A stretch of 64,000 nt of DNA from Formicincola oecophyllae (GCF_006542395.2 NZ_CP038231.1:558001-622000), one strand, 5' to 3'. Shown: positions 25,401 to 33,304, counted from the stretch's first letter. Numbers and translations: made by a program. Notes: a model not told the origin generated them from the letters alone.

Positions 25401-28400
25401 GCCCAATCCACCCAGCGTGATGCCATTCGCGTTCAGGGTTGTGCCGGCGCTATCCACATTCACGGTGCCGCTGTCGCCTGCGGCGGCGTTTTCAGCAATG
25501 CGGAGGGCTGGGTAAGCGGCCGTGGCATTAACCTGGCTGCCATTGTTGATGGTCAGCGTGGCACCGTTGGCAGCGCCAACTTCAATCGTGCCAGCGCTGA
25601 CAGTAGCGCCGGAAAGAGTGAAGGTGGTGGCGTTGGGCAAGGGGGTGCCTGCCGTGATGCTCTCCTGCCCGACCATCAGAGTGGATTGGCCAGAACCGGT
25701 CATGGTGCCGTTAAAGGTGCTGTTGCCAGCCACCATCAGGCCAGCATCGCCCAGCACCACCTGGCCTGCGCCAGAAAGGCCCATGACACGCGCGCCATGG
25801 CTCTCAGGCGTGACGGTGGAGAACGTGATGCCACCCGCCATGGGGTTACCTTGGGAATCGGTGCCCGTTTTGCCTAGGCCTGAAACGTCGAACGTGGCGC
25901 CTTTTTCAACCGTCACAGCGGAACCGCCCACGGAGCCGCCATGGTTCTGCTGGCCATTCACCGTGCCATTGACAGCGGACGCACCATCCCAGCCAAGCGC
26001 CATGGTGCCCTGCTGGATGTCAGTGGCGCCTGTGTAGCTGTTGGCACCCGTCAGCGTGAGGGTGCCCGCGCCCGTTTTGGTCAGGCCTGCGCCCGCATTG
26101 GCAGCGCCAGCTTGCAAGGTGGAGGCGATGGTGGCCTGGTTGTTGGCGCCAGCGACATTCACTGCCAAAGTCGGGCCAGCGATGGTCAGCGCGTCACCCT
26201 GAAGGGTGTAATTGCCCGTGCCGGGCTGGATCGCACCTTGGCCGTTCTGGCTGTTGTCAAAGTCCAGACCCTTGACCAAAACAGCGCCCTGGCTGTCGTC
26301 AACCTGAACTGTGCCGCCATTAGCCACAAAGTGCGCGTCAACGCCGCTGTTGTCCCAGTTCGCCTGCGCGTTGCCGTTGATGTCCGTCCAGTTGCGGTTG
26401 GCCGTCGCAGCGTTCCACGTGCCATTGCCACCAACGATCTGCTGGTTGCCGTTGTTGGCGTCACCACCATTCCAGTACAGGCCATCACGTGACGTGTTGT
26501 AAATGACAACGTTCACCTGGCCGTTGATCGCCGTCTGCAACGAAGCGTGGTCGCCCGCTGCCAAATACTGTGTCAGGCCAGCCAGTTCGCGCGCCTGCTC
26601 GCTCACATCACCAAGCTTGCCGTCCGTGAACAAATGGTAGACGCCAACACCAAATGTTGTGCCAGCCGCCGTGGGCGCCATGTTGAGGGCGCCGTCAAGC
26701 GTCAGCGTGCCTGCGACCTTCACAAGGTCACCTGTTGAGGCGTTTGTCGGCTCCAGGAAGTTCGCGTTGGAGTTACCCGCCAGGTTCAGGTCGCCGCCGA
26801 TGTTCAGCGTGCCCGTCTGCCCCTTGGCGTAGTCACCAGCAAACAGCGTGCCACTAGAAGCAACGTTCACGTTGCCCTTGATGGTGCCTACACCACCCAA
26901 TGACGCGTTTTGGGCCACGTTGGCAGCCCCACCCAGGGTGGTGTTCACAAGCATGGTGCCGGCGTTCACGTTCGCCTGGCCTGTAAAGGCGCTGTCATCA
27001 CCTGTCAGCGTGACGGTGTCCGTGCCCTGCTTGTTCAGGGTGCCTGTGCCAGCTAACTGGTTGTTGAACGTCACGGCAGCTGGGGCGCTAGCACCCATGT
27101 TGATGTTCAGCGTGCCGTTGTTCGTCACCTTGCCAGTACCCAGAGCATTGACGGTGCCATTGGCGCCTTGGTCAGCAGCCACCAAAGTGGAGCCAGCGTC
27201 AATCTGGGTGCCACCCGTGTAGGTGTTGGTGTTGGTCAGGGTGGTGGTGCCGCTTTGGCCCCAGTTGCTCCTGACTGACCCAGCGCCAGTGATAAGGTTG
27301 TTGAATGTGCCGGCAGCCCAGCCACCAAAGGACAGCTGGCCGCTGGCGCCAAGGTTGACGACCCCTGTGCCCAGGGCGTCAATGACGCCATTGGTGGTGT
27401 GGCCCGTCACCAAAGTGCCGTCCTGGATGACGGTGCCGCCCGTGTAAGTGTTGGCGCCATACATCACGATGGTGCCGGCGCCTGTCTTCGTCAGGCCACC
27501 TGGGCCCTTCGCGCTGTCCTGGATGGTGCTGTAGACGGCGTCAGAGGGGTGGGCATAGGATGAGGACGCGCCGTCATTCAAGGTCAGGCCGCTGCCCTGC
27601 TGGCCATTGCCAAGGACATTAATGACCGTGTCATGAATGCTGGCACGGTTGAGGTTGATAACGCCATTGGCCTTGCTGCCATCAACATTCAGCGCTGACG
27701 TGGCGTTGCTGCCACTGGCGTTCTGAATGTTGGCAGCATTGAGGGTGATGGTGCCGCCATTGGAGAGGTTAATGGCGCTGCCCTGGCCTGGCGTCAGGTT
27801 CAGGCCGCTGTCAACCAGCGTGCCCTGGTCAGCCACGTTGATGGTGCTGCTGGCGTTGACGCCGTTGAAGATGCCCTGGTTAGCGTCAAGCTCGCTGCCC
27901 ACGCCGGTGACATTGATGACGGACGCAGCATTCGTGCCGCTGGTGATGCCTGGCTGGGGCTGTGTGCTGCCATCGCCCTGGTCCACCACATGGGCGCCAT
28001 TGGTGACGTTGAACGTCTCCGTGCCGGTGGTGGCAGTAGTGGCGTTGCCCAGCTGCAGCCCGATGGTGTTGAAGAGGGTGCCAGTGCCATCGACATTGAT
28101 GACGTTGTTGCCGGAACCGCCCATGACGGTGCCGGCATTGGCACCATTGCCTTGGGCCACAGCATGGGCGCCATTGGTGACGTTGAACGTCTCCGTGCCC
28201 GTGGTGGCAGCGTTGCCCAGCTGCAGCCCGATGGTGTTGAAGAGGGTGCCAGTGCCATCGACATTGATGACGTTGTTGCCAGAACCGCCCATCATGGTGC
28301 CGTCATAGGTACGGGGGTGGGCAGCGCTGCCGTCACCGCCGGACCAGACCTGCATCTGCGCGCCCTGGTTGACGTTCAGGGTGTTATTGCCAGCGCCACC

Positions 28401-30353
28401 CATGGTGAGGTGGGCTGTGTTGAGGTCGAAAGTGTTTTTTGTGAACTGCGCCGCCGCTTGAGTGGCGTTGTGGCCGGAGAGCGTGATGGTGCCGCCAGAG
28501 GTGGCGCTGGTGCCGCCAACGCCCAGATTGACGTTCTGCAGCGTTGTGAACACGCTGCCGCCATTGAGGTTGATGGTGCCGCCACCATGGGAGCCGCCAG
28601 CGGCCAGGTTGTCGATTGAGATCTGGTCATTGCTGAAAGTGACGGCGTTCTGGTTGCCGCCGCTGACCAAAATGGTGGCGCCGTTGAAGCCAGCCGTGGC
28701 ACCTGTGTTGCCTGTGATGGTGCCATTGGCGAAGTTCTTGCTTGCAACGCCATCATCAATCAGCAGGGTGTTGTTGCCAAGCAGCACAGCGCCGCCATTG
28801 CCGGTCAGGCCCTTGATCTCGGCGCCCTGGCTGTAAAGGCCAGCGCTGTCCTGCCAGGATTTGGCAGTGCTGATATCGAAAACAGGCTTGCTGTCATCAA
28901 TGGCGGAGCTTCCCGCATCATTGGGGTCATTGTCATTAGGATCATTGGGATTATTGGGATTATTAGGTGGAGTGGCAGGATGGCTAGGGTCGGCTTGTTT
29001 CCAGTTGTAATCCCAATGACCAGAGGTAGTGCTATTGGCAATGGCACTACCTTTACCCAAGGCGGTGACATCAACAACGCTTGAGGACGCGATGGAACCA
29101 GCGCCGCTGAGGCTCAGCGTACCGCCATTGATGTGCGTGGCGCCTGTATAGGTGTTGGCGGCCGTCAACACCACCTTTCCAGCGTCCTGCATGGTGACGT
29201 CGCCAGCACCCTGGATGATGCTTGAAAGGGCCTCGATGTTCTGGGCAGGGCGCGCGGCCCCCTGGGTGGACGTCTGACCACCAAAAGTGCCTTCGCCCTT
29301 GTAGATCTGCTGGTCCAGGACAAGGTGGGCACCGTTCTCGATGGTGATGAACGGTGTGTTTTGCCCACCGCTGTAACTGGCGCTGGCGCCACCCAGGCCG
29401 ATGACGTCAGCCACCAGGGTGCCACCCTGGATGTCAATCCCGCCAGGGAAGCTGTTCAGCCCGCCAAGAAGAAGCGTGCCACCGCCTTGCTTAACGAGTT
29501 CAACAGAGTTGTTGCCACCAGCGCCAGCCGTACCGTCAGGGCTGTTGAGGCTGGTCCAAATCAGGGCCTGACCAGGGCCAGAGGTGGTAACGTTCACATT
29601 GAAGGTGCTGCCGCTGGGCTGGATGTAGCCATTGTCCAGCTCATAGGCCGTGGTCTTGTCACCTGACTGGTCGTCAAAGGTCAGCGAGTTAACGTTGAAC
29701 GGCGTGACGGTGTAGGTGGTGGTGCCGTTGTTATCGTAAGGATCGTAGGGGTTATCTGCCGTGTAGTTGCTGGTTAGGACGTCAACGGCTTTAGCTGGGT
29801 TGGCCCATTGGTATTTGGCGCCCTGAAAAACAGCGTCACCACCTGGGTTCCAGTTCTGACCATTGCCATTGCTGTTGTTCCATGGGTGTGAACCACCAGC
29901 CAGGTTAGTGGTGGTATTCCAAGCGCCGTTATAGCCATTCCATGTTTCAGGGTTGGCCAGCGCCCCCACATTGCCAGCGCCCACTGTGCCAGGCGCGGCT
30001 GCCAGGGTGAGGAGGCCGCTTGGCTCCGCATTCAAGTTCATCACGCCAAGCTTAGGCACAGCTGGGTAATCAGCGCTGGCCGTATCCAAGGTGGCGCTGT
30101 TCCTAAGGGCAAGGAGGCCACCAGGCCTTTGGGCGTGGCGGGCGCGTGCCTCCAAAGCGCGGCGCGTGGCACGGTTGGGGCGGGTGTAAGACTGCCCCTT
30201 GCCGTAAGCGTCACGTAATTTGTCTTGCAAGTCTGAACTATCATCAAGGGCTTGCGCCTTGCCATAAGTTGGCACAGCCACAAGGGCCGTCATGCCCAGC
30301 AGCGCAAGCTTGCGGATGAAAGTGCGGGGGCTTGGGGTGGCTGAAGGAAGCAT
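19482..30353 (-). CDS. Giant autotransporter passenger, N-terminal part (beta-strand repeat protein)
   Basis: This is the N-terminal 3623 residues of a very large surface protein. I chose the start at 30353 because it opens a signal peptide: basic FIRK at residues 12-15, a hydrophobic stretch, then a GKAQA cleavage site ending near residue 35. An in-frame start at 30509 would add 52 residues in front of it. The rest is Gly/Asn/Thr-rich beta-helix sequence with many copies of the autotransporter-associated strand repeat (LTKTGAGTVTLSGANNYSGGT is typical). Longer modules contain GLYWNGGD, GNGTWNAATANRNWTD and GGTVQVDDSQG. Known relatives are secreted through a C-terminal outer-membrane barrel and act as adhesins or surface layers. 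As assembled, a one-base insertion near 19555 throws the frame and the protein ends at 19482 without a barrel. The same frame resumes below 19079, so I read this as the first third of one gene. Confidence 0.85.
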   Translation of the reverse strand: MLPSATPSPRTFIRKLALLGMTALVAVPTYGKAQALDDSSDLQDKLRDAYGKGQSYTRPNRATRRALEARARHAQRPGGLLALRNSATLDTASADYPAVPKLGVMNLNAEPSGLLTLAAAPGTVGAGNVGALANPETWNGYNGAWNTTTNLAGGSHPWNNSNGNGQNWNPGGDAVFQGAKYQWANPAKAVDVLTSNYTADNPYDPYDNNGTTTYTVTPFNVNSLTFDDQSGDKTTAYELDNGYIQPSGSTFNVNVTTSGPGQALIWTSLNSPDGTAGAGGNNSVELVKQGGGTLLLGGLNSFPGGIDIQGGTLVADVIGLGGASASYSGGQNTPFITIENGAHLVLDQQIYKGEGTFGGQTSTQGAARPAQNIEALSSIIQGAGDVTMQDAGKVVLTAANTYTGATHINGGTLSLSGAGSIASSSVVDVTALGKGSAIANSTTSGHWDYNWKQADPSHPATPPNNPNNPNDPNDNDPNDAGSSAIDDSKPVFDISTAKSWQDSAGLYSQGAEIKGLTGNGGAVLLGNNTLLIDDGVASKNFANGTITGNTGATAGFNGATILVSGGNQNAVTFSNDQISIDNLAAGGSHGGGTINLNGGSVFTTLQNVNLGVGGTSATSGGTITLSGHNATQAAAQFTKNTFDLNTAHLTMGGAGNNTLNVNQGAQMQVWSGGDGSAAHPRTYDGTMMGGSGNNVINVDGTGTLFNTIGLQLGNAATTGTETFNVTNGAHAVAQGNGANAGTVMGGSGNNVINVDGTGTLFNTIGLQLGNATTATTGTETFNVTNGAHVVDQGDGSTQPQPGITSGTNAASVINVTGVGSELDANQGIFNGVNASSTINVADQGTLVDSGLNLTPGQGSAINLSNGGTITLNAANIQNASGSNATSALNVDGSKANGVINLNRASIHDTVINVLGNGQQGSGLTLNDGASSSYAHPSDAVYSTIQDSAKGPGGLTKTGAGTIVMYGANTYTGGTVIQDGTLVTGHTTNGVIDALGTGVVNLGASGQLSFGGWAAGTFNNLITGAGSVRSNWGQSGTTTLTNTNTYTGGTQIDAGSTLVAADQGANGTVNALGTGKVTNNGTLNINMGASAPAAVTFNNQLAGTGTLNKQGTDTVTLTGDDSAFTGQANVNAGTMLVNTTLGGAANVAQNASLGGVGTIKGNVNVASSGTLFAGDYAKGQTGTLNIGGDLNLAGNSNANFLEPTNASTGDLVKVAGTLTLDGALNMAPTAAGTTFGVGVYHLFTDGKLGDVSEQARELAGLTQYLAAGDHASLQTAINGQVNVVIYNTSRDGLYWNGGDANNGNQQIVGGNGTWNAATANRNWTDINGNAQANWDNSGVDAHFVANGGTVQVDDSQGAVLVKGLDFDNSQNGQGAIQPGTGNYTLQGDALTIAGPTLAVNVAGANNQATIASTLQAGAANAGAGLTKTGAGTLTLTGANSYTGATDIQQGTMALGWDGASAVNGTVNGQQNHGGSVGGSAVTVEKGATFDVSGLGKTGTDSQGNPMAGGITFSTVTPESHGARVMGLSGAGQVVLGDAGLMVAGNSTFNGTMTGSGQSTLMVGQESITAGTPLPNATTFTLSGATVSAGTIEVGAANGATLTINNGSQVNATAAYPALRIAENAAAGDSGTVNVDSAGTTLNANGITLGGLGGQAAGTGTAALNVTGGAHVDSGTAGFMSGYTAPATITVSGAGSQLSAEGGSYNGISSSSTLNVVDGGVLNLAGGGLVQANGQGASGILNLGNGGTINLGAGSTIKDGAGTTALNVDGSKANGLVNFADGTASVAEKNINVAGSGQQGSGLTLNIDDASKGAALVSGNINDATGKSGGLTKTGAGTVTLSGANNYSGGTLVQGGQLNGNAATSFGTGAINVAQGAALDYNDAGSDNQRSGNVISGAGQLNMNGAGDVTLLNANHYTGGTNVNAGTLTGNAGGSFGTGAIQVAQDATLAFNDTENDTAAAGNVISGAGRVNMIGTGDVTMNAVNSYTGGTDIERGTLTGTTQSFGTGAIADAGTLVLNQGTDATFANQLTGNGTFDKDGAGTVTIARDDSGFAGQTNINQGAMLVNGTLGGNAQVNQGGSLGGGTDSTPGTLAGNVNVAAGGTLFAGDYPNKQTGTLNIGGNLNLAQGSTASFRESTQGAFGGAGNDLVNVKGALTLDSGINFATPSDTVLADGVYHLMTYANGELKDVSETARELNIIQGTLAAGDHASLQTAIDGQVNVVVYNTSRDGLYWNGGDTNNGNQKIVGGNGTWNAATANRNWTDINGNAQANWDNSGVDAHFVAQGGTVQVDDSQGAVLVKGLDFDNSQNGQGAIQPGTGDYTIQGDALTIAGNKLTATVEDASNKATVASIIKDGSTGPGTLDKEGAGRLVLSGANTYTGGTKVGAGILQGTTSTFGKGAVYINQDANLDLNQDFDGTFTNTLTGNPLSQGNGDTNGTFTKDGTGTVTLPGSADRLNDAGFDGQTNVNGGTLLVNGVLGGNLTVNQGGTLGGGTDQPNASGIVNGNVLVNQGGTINPGQDRNHSGVLAIGGNLTLNSGSGAQFTESDKDVWAGPGNDLIYVTGNLNVNGPVSVTVLPGTTGTALNPTNKFVDGVLHLIDYQGTATGLSGLNLASLTQYLADPTNDVAQLQTAIAGQVNVVIYDKNGLYWNGGDTQNGNNQLDGSNGYTGGPVQAGQDFTWSASGQDSNWTNPTGSANSSWTNSGAATAYFEGLGGVVNIDDSKGQVAVKGLHFANVLNSSDSPTYTLQGDALQAGGATLDVSVVNDGQPAVGMPLNSALIKSQILDATGLHTKLAKDGEGILELSGNNTYSGGTDVAGGALVLDNVLSAGTGDILLRPGQNDTDPVTHPVTLKFNTDATGTWGQTTRDGQAVNQIISGGGSVEIASTDLTLNSTNTYSGGTTIDGGAMVTAADQGANSTVNAFGTGAIQDNGGTLNLNLASNAAFANTLSGTGVLNKQNADTITLTADDSGFTGQTNVDQGTLLVNGALGGNAQVNQGGSLGGGTDSTPGTLAGNVNVAAGGTLFAGDYPSKQTGTLNIGGNLNLAQGSTASFMESTQGAFGGAGNDLVNVKGALTLDSGINFATPSGTVLADGVYHLMTYANGELKDVSETARELNIIQGTLAAGDHASLQTAIDGQVNVVIYNTSRDGLYWNGGDANNGNQKIVGGNGTWNAATANRNWTDRTGNAQANWDNSGVNAIFTAQGGTVQVDDSQGAVLVKGLDFDSTLSKADSAVLPSSGSYTITGDALTIAGNKLTATVEDASNKATVASIIKDGTQDGKAVAGTLDKEGAGRLVLSGANSYTGGTTINQGTLEGTTANFGTGAVNVAQAGTLDLNQGSDATFGNQLTGNGTFDKDGAGTVTIARDDSGFAGQTNINQGAMLVNGALGGNAQVNQGASLGGTGTLGGNVNVAAGGTLFAGDYAKGQTGTLNIGGDLNLAGNSNANFLESTPSQQGDLVKVAGTLTLDGALNMVPTAAGTTFDVGVYHLFTDGKLGDVSEQARGLASLTQYLNTADGERASLQTNKAGQVNVVVYNTHHDGLRDGLYWDGTAAQTGDGFIRGGNGTWNAATTNRNWTDRTGNAQANWDNSGVNAIFTAQGAHGSGGRQPGRCPGQRSGLRQHPL
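27990..28301 (-). repeat. 168-bp tandem duplication inside the passenger
   Basis: Two consecutive copies of a 56-residue unit beginning MGGSGNNVINVDGTGTLFNT lie here. Matching DNA starts at 28095 and 28263, exactly 168 bp apart. The second copy in protein order carries a small ATT insertion in its LGNATT segment. This is a local, older duplication distinct from the large 395-codon array. Confidence 0.7.
28905..28980 (-). repeat. Asn/Pro/Asp-rich linker in the passenger
   Basis: The protein here reads as a run of Asn-Pro and Asp-Pro steps (PPNNPNNPNDPND and onward), made by short imperfect repeats of ATTGGGATT type on the plus strand. It interrupts beta-helix sequence and is likely a flexible, disordered linker between two passenger domains. 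The repeated short DNA units could vary in number by slippage. Confidence 0.6.
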
Positions 30354-30389
30354 GATGGGTTTTCCAGACAGACTAACGTTTATGAATTT

Positions 30390-30757
30390 GTTAACCTTTA
30401 TATAGTTAACGAACCCTCGCCACCGCAAGGATTTGTTAACCAACAAGCCTGAGAATTTCATGACCGTGTTCTGGAACACACAGGAAAATTTTGAGAGTTT
30501 GGCAGGCAATCAAGTAAAAACCGCCCTATTCCAGCAGGTAAAATCCACGTTTTTCTTAAGTAAAACGTTCACGGCTGGGACTTGCCAATGCCCTGCTGCA
30601 CGGCGTTAAGCCAGGGATAAGCTTGGAATCGCTCAAAACCACCTGTTGTTGGGAAACGTGATGAGGGCAGGCAGTTAAAATGCAAAACCAATACAGTTTA
30701 AAATATTAATGGTTAACGCCTTCCCCTTCCCAGCGCTGTGGAAGGAGCTTCGTTAAC
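30390..30757. promoter_or_regulatory. Cluster of GTTAAC palindromes between divergent genes
   Basis: Five GTTAAC palindromes lie in this AT-rich gap upstream of the autotransporter, at 30390, 30405, 30435, 30712 and 30752. The one at 30709-30716 is part of ATGGTTAA, the reverse complement of the TTAACCAT half-site of CtrA-type regulators. The one at 30435 gives TTAACCAA, and 30753-30768 gives TTAA-N8-TTAA. CtrA control of the surface protein is an inference. The 30354-30926 gap (573 bp) holds no gene I can support. Confidence 0.35.
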
Positions 30758-30926
30758 CTCTTTGTTAAGGCGGCTGTAGCTGCTGACAGGGTGTGCGCTG
30801 AAGGTGCGCTGGTTGGTGACACTCACAATTCCCTAGGCAAGGCGCTGGACAATGACGTAGCCTGCCCAAAGGCCAAGCGCTTTTGCTGAAAAGCGCAGCC
30901 AGGCCACTAAATGGTGGGAGGACGGC

Positions 30927-31190
30927 ATGAATTCTGAAGAGATCGCCCTGGATCTGAGCGTGATAGAGGAACAAGGCTTGTTCTTCCTCACACCTGGTGG
31001 GGCCACGGCCCAAAACGCGCCGCCCGTTTTGGCGCAGCTGCGCACAGGTCCTTACAAAAGCGCCAAGGAAGCCAGCAGCCCCGCTGCGCAGCGTGATTTC
31101 CTGCATCATTATGGGGAAGCACGTGCCCAGGAAATGGCGCGGCAACACCAAGCGCACTGGAAAGCCCAATTGGCTGCCCTCAAAATGTGA
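30927..31190 (+). CDS. Small unknown protein, Gly-Pro-Tyr family member 1
   Basis: This 87-residue protein has a strong ribosome site (GGGAGGAC just before ATG). I do not recognise a named family. It opens with a beta-like segment (IEEQGLFFLTPGG, residues 13-25), then a LRTGPYKSAKEA motif near residues 41-52, then a charged Ala/Gln/Arg helix to the end. The same order (short strand with EQG-x-FF, then GPY, then helix) is seen in the proteins at 31913 and 61901. It has no signal peptide or membrane segment, so it is probably cytoplasmic. It is divergent from the giant autotransporter. No function can be assigned. Confidence 0.65.
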   Translation: MNSEEIALDLSVIEEQGLFFLTPGGATAQNAPPVLAQLRTGPYKSAKEASSPAAQRDFLHHYGEARAQEMARQHQAHWKAQLAALKM

Positions 31191-31242
31191 TGCACCTTTG
31201 AACATCCATGGTTGCCCTTTGGGGCAGCCATGGACTGGGCGC

Positions 31243-31281
31243 AAAAAAACCCGCCCCCTTGACTAGGAAGGGTGGCGGGTT
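31243..31281 (-). terminator. Rho-independent terminator of the cold-shock gene
   Basis: On the minus strand an AACCCGCC...GGCGGGTT stem, extended by CCCTT/AAGGG with a short loop, is followed by a run of seven T. It lies about 85 bp downstream of the csp stop codon. The plus-strand side lacks a T run, so it serves csp. Confidence 0.75.
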
Positions 31282-31364
31282 CCAAGGCTTTTCAATGCAG
31301 CCGCAGGGGCTCCATGATAAAGCCAACCCCTGAAAGCTCAGCTTTCAGGCAACGACAAGGGACC

Positions 31365-31568
31365 TCACAGGGCCTTGAGGTTGACGGCAGAGGTCTTGCC
31401 GCGGTTGTTCTCCAGGTCATAGGAGACCTTCTGGCCTTCGTTCAGTGAGCCCAGGCCAGAGCGTTCCACAGCTGAGATGTGGACAAACGCGTCATCCCCA
31501 CCGGCGTCCGGCGCGATGAAACCATAACCCTTGGTCGGGTTGAACCACTTGACGGTTCCTGTATTCAT
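31365..31568 (-). CDS. cspA: Cold-shock protein, CspA family
   Basis: This 67-residue single-domain protein is the usual length for CspA proteins. It starts MNTGTVKWFNPTKGYGFI, which holds the RNP1 motif KGYGFI, and has the RNP2 motif DAFVHI near residue 26. The fold is a five-stranded OB barrel that binds single-stranded RNA and DNA and melts mRNA secondary structure in the cytoplasm. The upstream stretch to about 31780 has no convincing gene and would fit the long 5' leader typical of csp mRNAs, although I cannot identify a cold box. A good terminator follows at 31281-31243. Which paralogue this is (stress-, growth- or cold-responsive) cannot be told. Confidence 0.93.
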   Translation of the reverse strand: MNTGTVKWFNPTKGYGFIAPDAGGDDAFVHISAVERSGLGSLNEGQKVSYDLENNRGKTSAVNLKAL

Positions 31569-31912
31569 TTTCTTCTACTTTCTGGCGGCCGTCGCGCAAA
31601 AATATTCCTGCACGTTCTGGCCGTATATCATGTCTAGCATAGGGATTGCAGACTGCGCCAGAACTTTCTTGTTTTTGAAGGCACGCCCCAACGACCCTTG
31701 AAACCTCCACCCTTCAAATCCCTGGCCGCCTGGAGGCACTGCTGAGACACTGCTTATGCGCCACGAATCCTGCACGCCTGCCGTCAGACCTGGAAAAAAC
31801 CCTGCTGGCCCTTATGTTCAAAGAAGCGATGCGCTGCAGCGGCCCAGAAAGTCCCTTCTGCGGACTTGTCAGTGCCAAGACCAAACGCGCACCAAGATGT
31901 GAAGGAACCACC

Positions 31913-32269
31913 ATGGTTGAACCCACGACACCCCCCCTGCCAGAATTGCCAGGCAACGCCAGCCCCCACGCCCCCAGCCAGGCCATGCAGAACGCCATGG
32001 CCGCTGCCCAAGCGGCAGCCCAGCAAGGGCAGGCGGCCCAGCCGCGCATCAAGGTGAACGCCCACATCCAGCAGGAGGGGGGCAAGTTCTTCCTGGTGGC
32101 TGATGGATTGCGCGTGGGACCCTACCCAGCCCGTGAAATGGCGCGTTCCCCCATGGCCAGCCAGGCACTGGCCCGCGCTTTCGCTGAGCGGGAGACAGCC
32201 CGCCAGAAAGAGCGTGTGGCAGCCATGGCGCGTGACATGGATGCCCAGCAGAACGGTGAAACCCCCTGA
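31913..32269 (+). CDS. Small unknown protein, Gly-Pro-Tyr family member 2
   Basis: This 118-residue protein starts at 31913, where GAAGGAA precedes the ATG. An in-frame start at 31814 lacks such a site. Residues 1-45 are rich in Pro, Ala and Gln and probably disordered. Then come a strand-like segment (IQQEGGKFFLVADG), a LRVGPYPAREMA motif and a charged Ala/Arg/Glu helix to the C-terminus. The order matches the small proteins at 30927 and 61901. There is no signal peptide or membrane span. It lies 50 bp upstream of hchA on the same strand and may share its transcript. I do not recognise the family. Confidence 0.6.
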   Translation: MVEPTTPPLPELPGNASPHAPSQAMQNAMAAAQAAAQQGQAAQPRIKVNAHIQQEGGKFFLVADGLRVGPYPAREMARSPMASQALARAFAERETARQKERVAAMARDMDAQQNGETP

Positions 32270-32319
32270 ACCCCTCCCACACTTCCCCTTGAAGAGTTCC
32301 CCCTTGAAAGGCCCACACC

Positions 32320-33258
32320 ATGAGTGACGCGAACACCCTTTCCAAAGCGCCCGTTCCTGACCGCGCTGAACGTGATGCCTTCTTCCCCTCGCCTTTTTCA
32401 CTAAGCGAGTTCACCGCTCCCACCACGGGTGCTGCGCAGCCCCATTACAGCAACCCTTACAAAGGCCCCCTGAAAGTGCTGATGATCGGCACCCAGGAAC
32501 GCTACCTGCCTGTGACGCAGGGGCGTTATTTCTCCACCGGCAACCACCCTGTGGAGACGCTGCTGCCGATCGCGCACTTCCTGGCCGCTGGCTTTGACGT
32601 TGATGTGGCCACGGTTTCAGGCGACCACGTGAAGTTTGAGAATTGGGCCTTCCCAGAGCAGGACCCCGTGGTGAAAGGCGCTTACGACCACTTGAAGGCG
32701 CGTTTCGAAAACCCCCTGGACCTGCGCAAGGTCGTCCGTGATGGCGGGCTTGAGAAGGGCTCTTACGCTGCCCTGTTCGTGCCTGGTGGCCATGGTGCCC
32801 TCAACGACCTGCCACTTTCACGCGATGTGGGCACCTTGATGGTGGAGGCCCTGAAGCGCGACCGCTTTGTGGTGACCCTGTGCCATGGCCCTGGCAGCCT
32901 GCTTTCAGCCGCTGTGGCCCAAACGCCTGAGGAGAGTCCCGTTTTGGCGCCAGCTTTGAACTTCGCCAACCCTGAGATGATCCAGGGATTGGCCCCCAAC
33001 CCGTTCAAAGGTTATGAGACATGCGTTTTCCCTGATGCCATCGACAACGGCATCCTGCCTGAGATCGGCTACCTGCCAGCCCCCATGCGTTGGCTGGCCG
33101 GGGACGCCTTGGCGCAGGCAGGCCTCAAGGTGCTGCCCAGTCCCAAGCTGGGGCGCGTTCACCGTGACCGCCACTTGCTGACGGGTGACAGCCCCCTTGC
33201 CGCTGAAAAGCTGGGGGAACTGGCTGCCGCCACGCTGCTGGAAGCTTACGGCGCCTGA
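32320..33258 (+). CDS. hchA: Glyoxalase III / protein deglycase HchA (Hsp31)
   Basis: This 312-residue DJ-1/PfpI-superfamily protein of HchA type converts methylglyoxal to D-lactate without glutathione, and in other bacteria is reported to reverse methylglyoxal adducts on proteins and nucleotides. The nucleophile elbow VTLCHGPGSLL places the catalytic Cys at 188 with His 189, close to Cys185/His186 in Escherichia coli. The STGNHPVETLLP segment (residues 72-83) holds the conserved metal-site His and Glu. PGGHGALNDLP near 155-165 is also family-typical. It is about 30 residues longer than the E. coli protein, mainly at the N-terminus. It follows the small gene at 31913 by 50 bp, with GAAAGG before its start. 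Detoxifying reactive aldehydes would suit a sugar-oxidising acetic acid bacterium. Confidence 0.92.
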   Translation: MSDANTLSKAPVPDRAERDAFFPSPFSLSEFTAPTTGAAQPHYSNPYKGPLKVLMIGTQERYLPVTQGRYFSTGNHPVETLLPIAHFLAAGFDVDVATVSGDHVKFENWAFPEQDPVVKGAYDHLKARFENPLDLRKVVRDGGLEKGSYAALFVPGGHGALNDLPLSRDVGTLMVEALKRDRFVVTLCHGPGSLLSAAVAQTPEESPVLAPALNFANPEMIQGLAPNPFKGYETCVFPDAIDNGILPEIGYLPAPMRWLAGDALAQAGLKVLPSPKLGRVHRDRHLLTGDSPLAAEKLGELAAATLLEAYGA

Positions 33259-33304
33259 CCAAGCGCCAACAAACCGTGCCCCGGCAGGGTGGTGTGATAC
33301 AATC

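Noticed and set aside
30765-31244. 159-codon minus-strand frame opposite the small gene at 30927
   Set aside because: No ribosome site and no family; the opposite gene has a strong Shine-Dalgarno and a paralogue pattern.
31784-32426. Two long minus-strand frames opposite the small gene at 31913 and the hchA start
   Set aside because: They overlap a convincing hchA start and encode low-complexity translations typical of GC-rich antisense frames.
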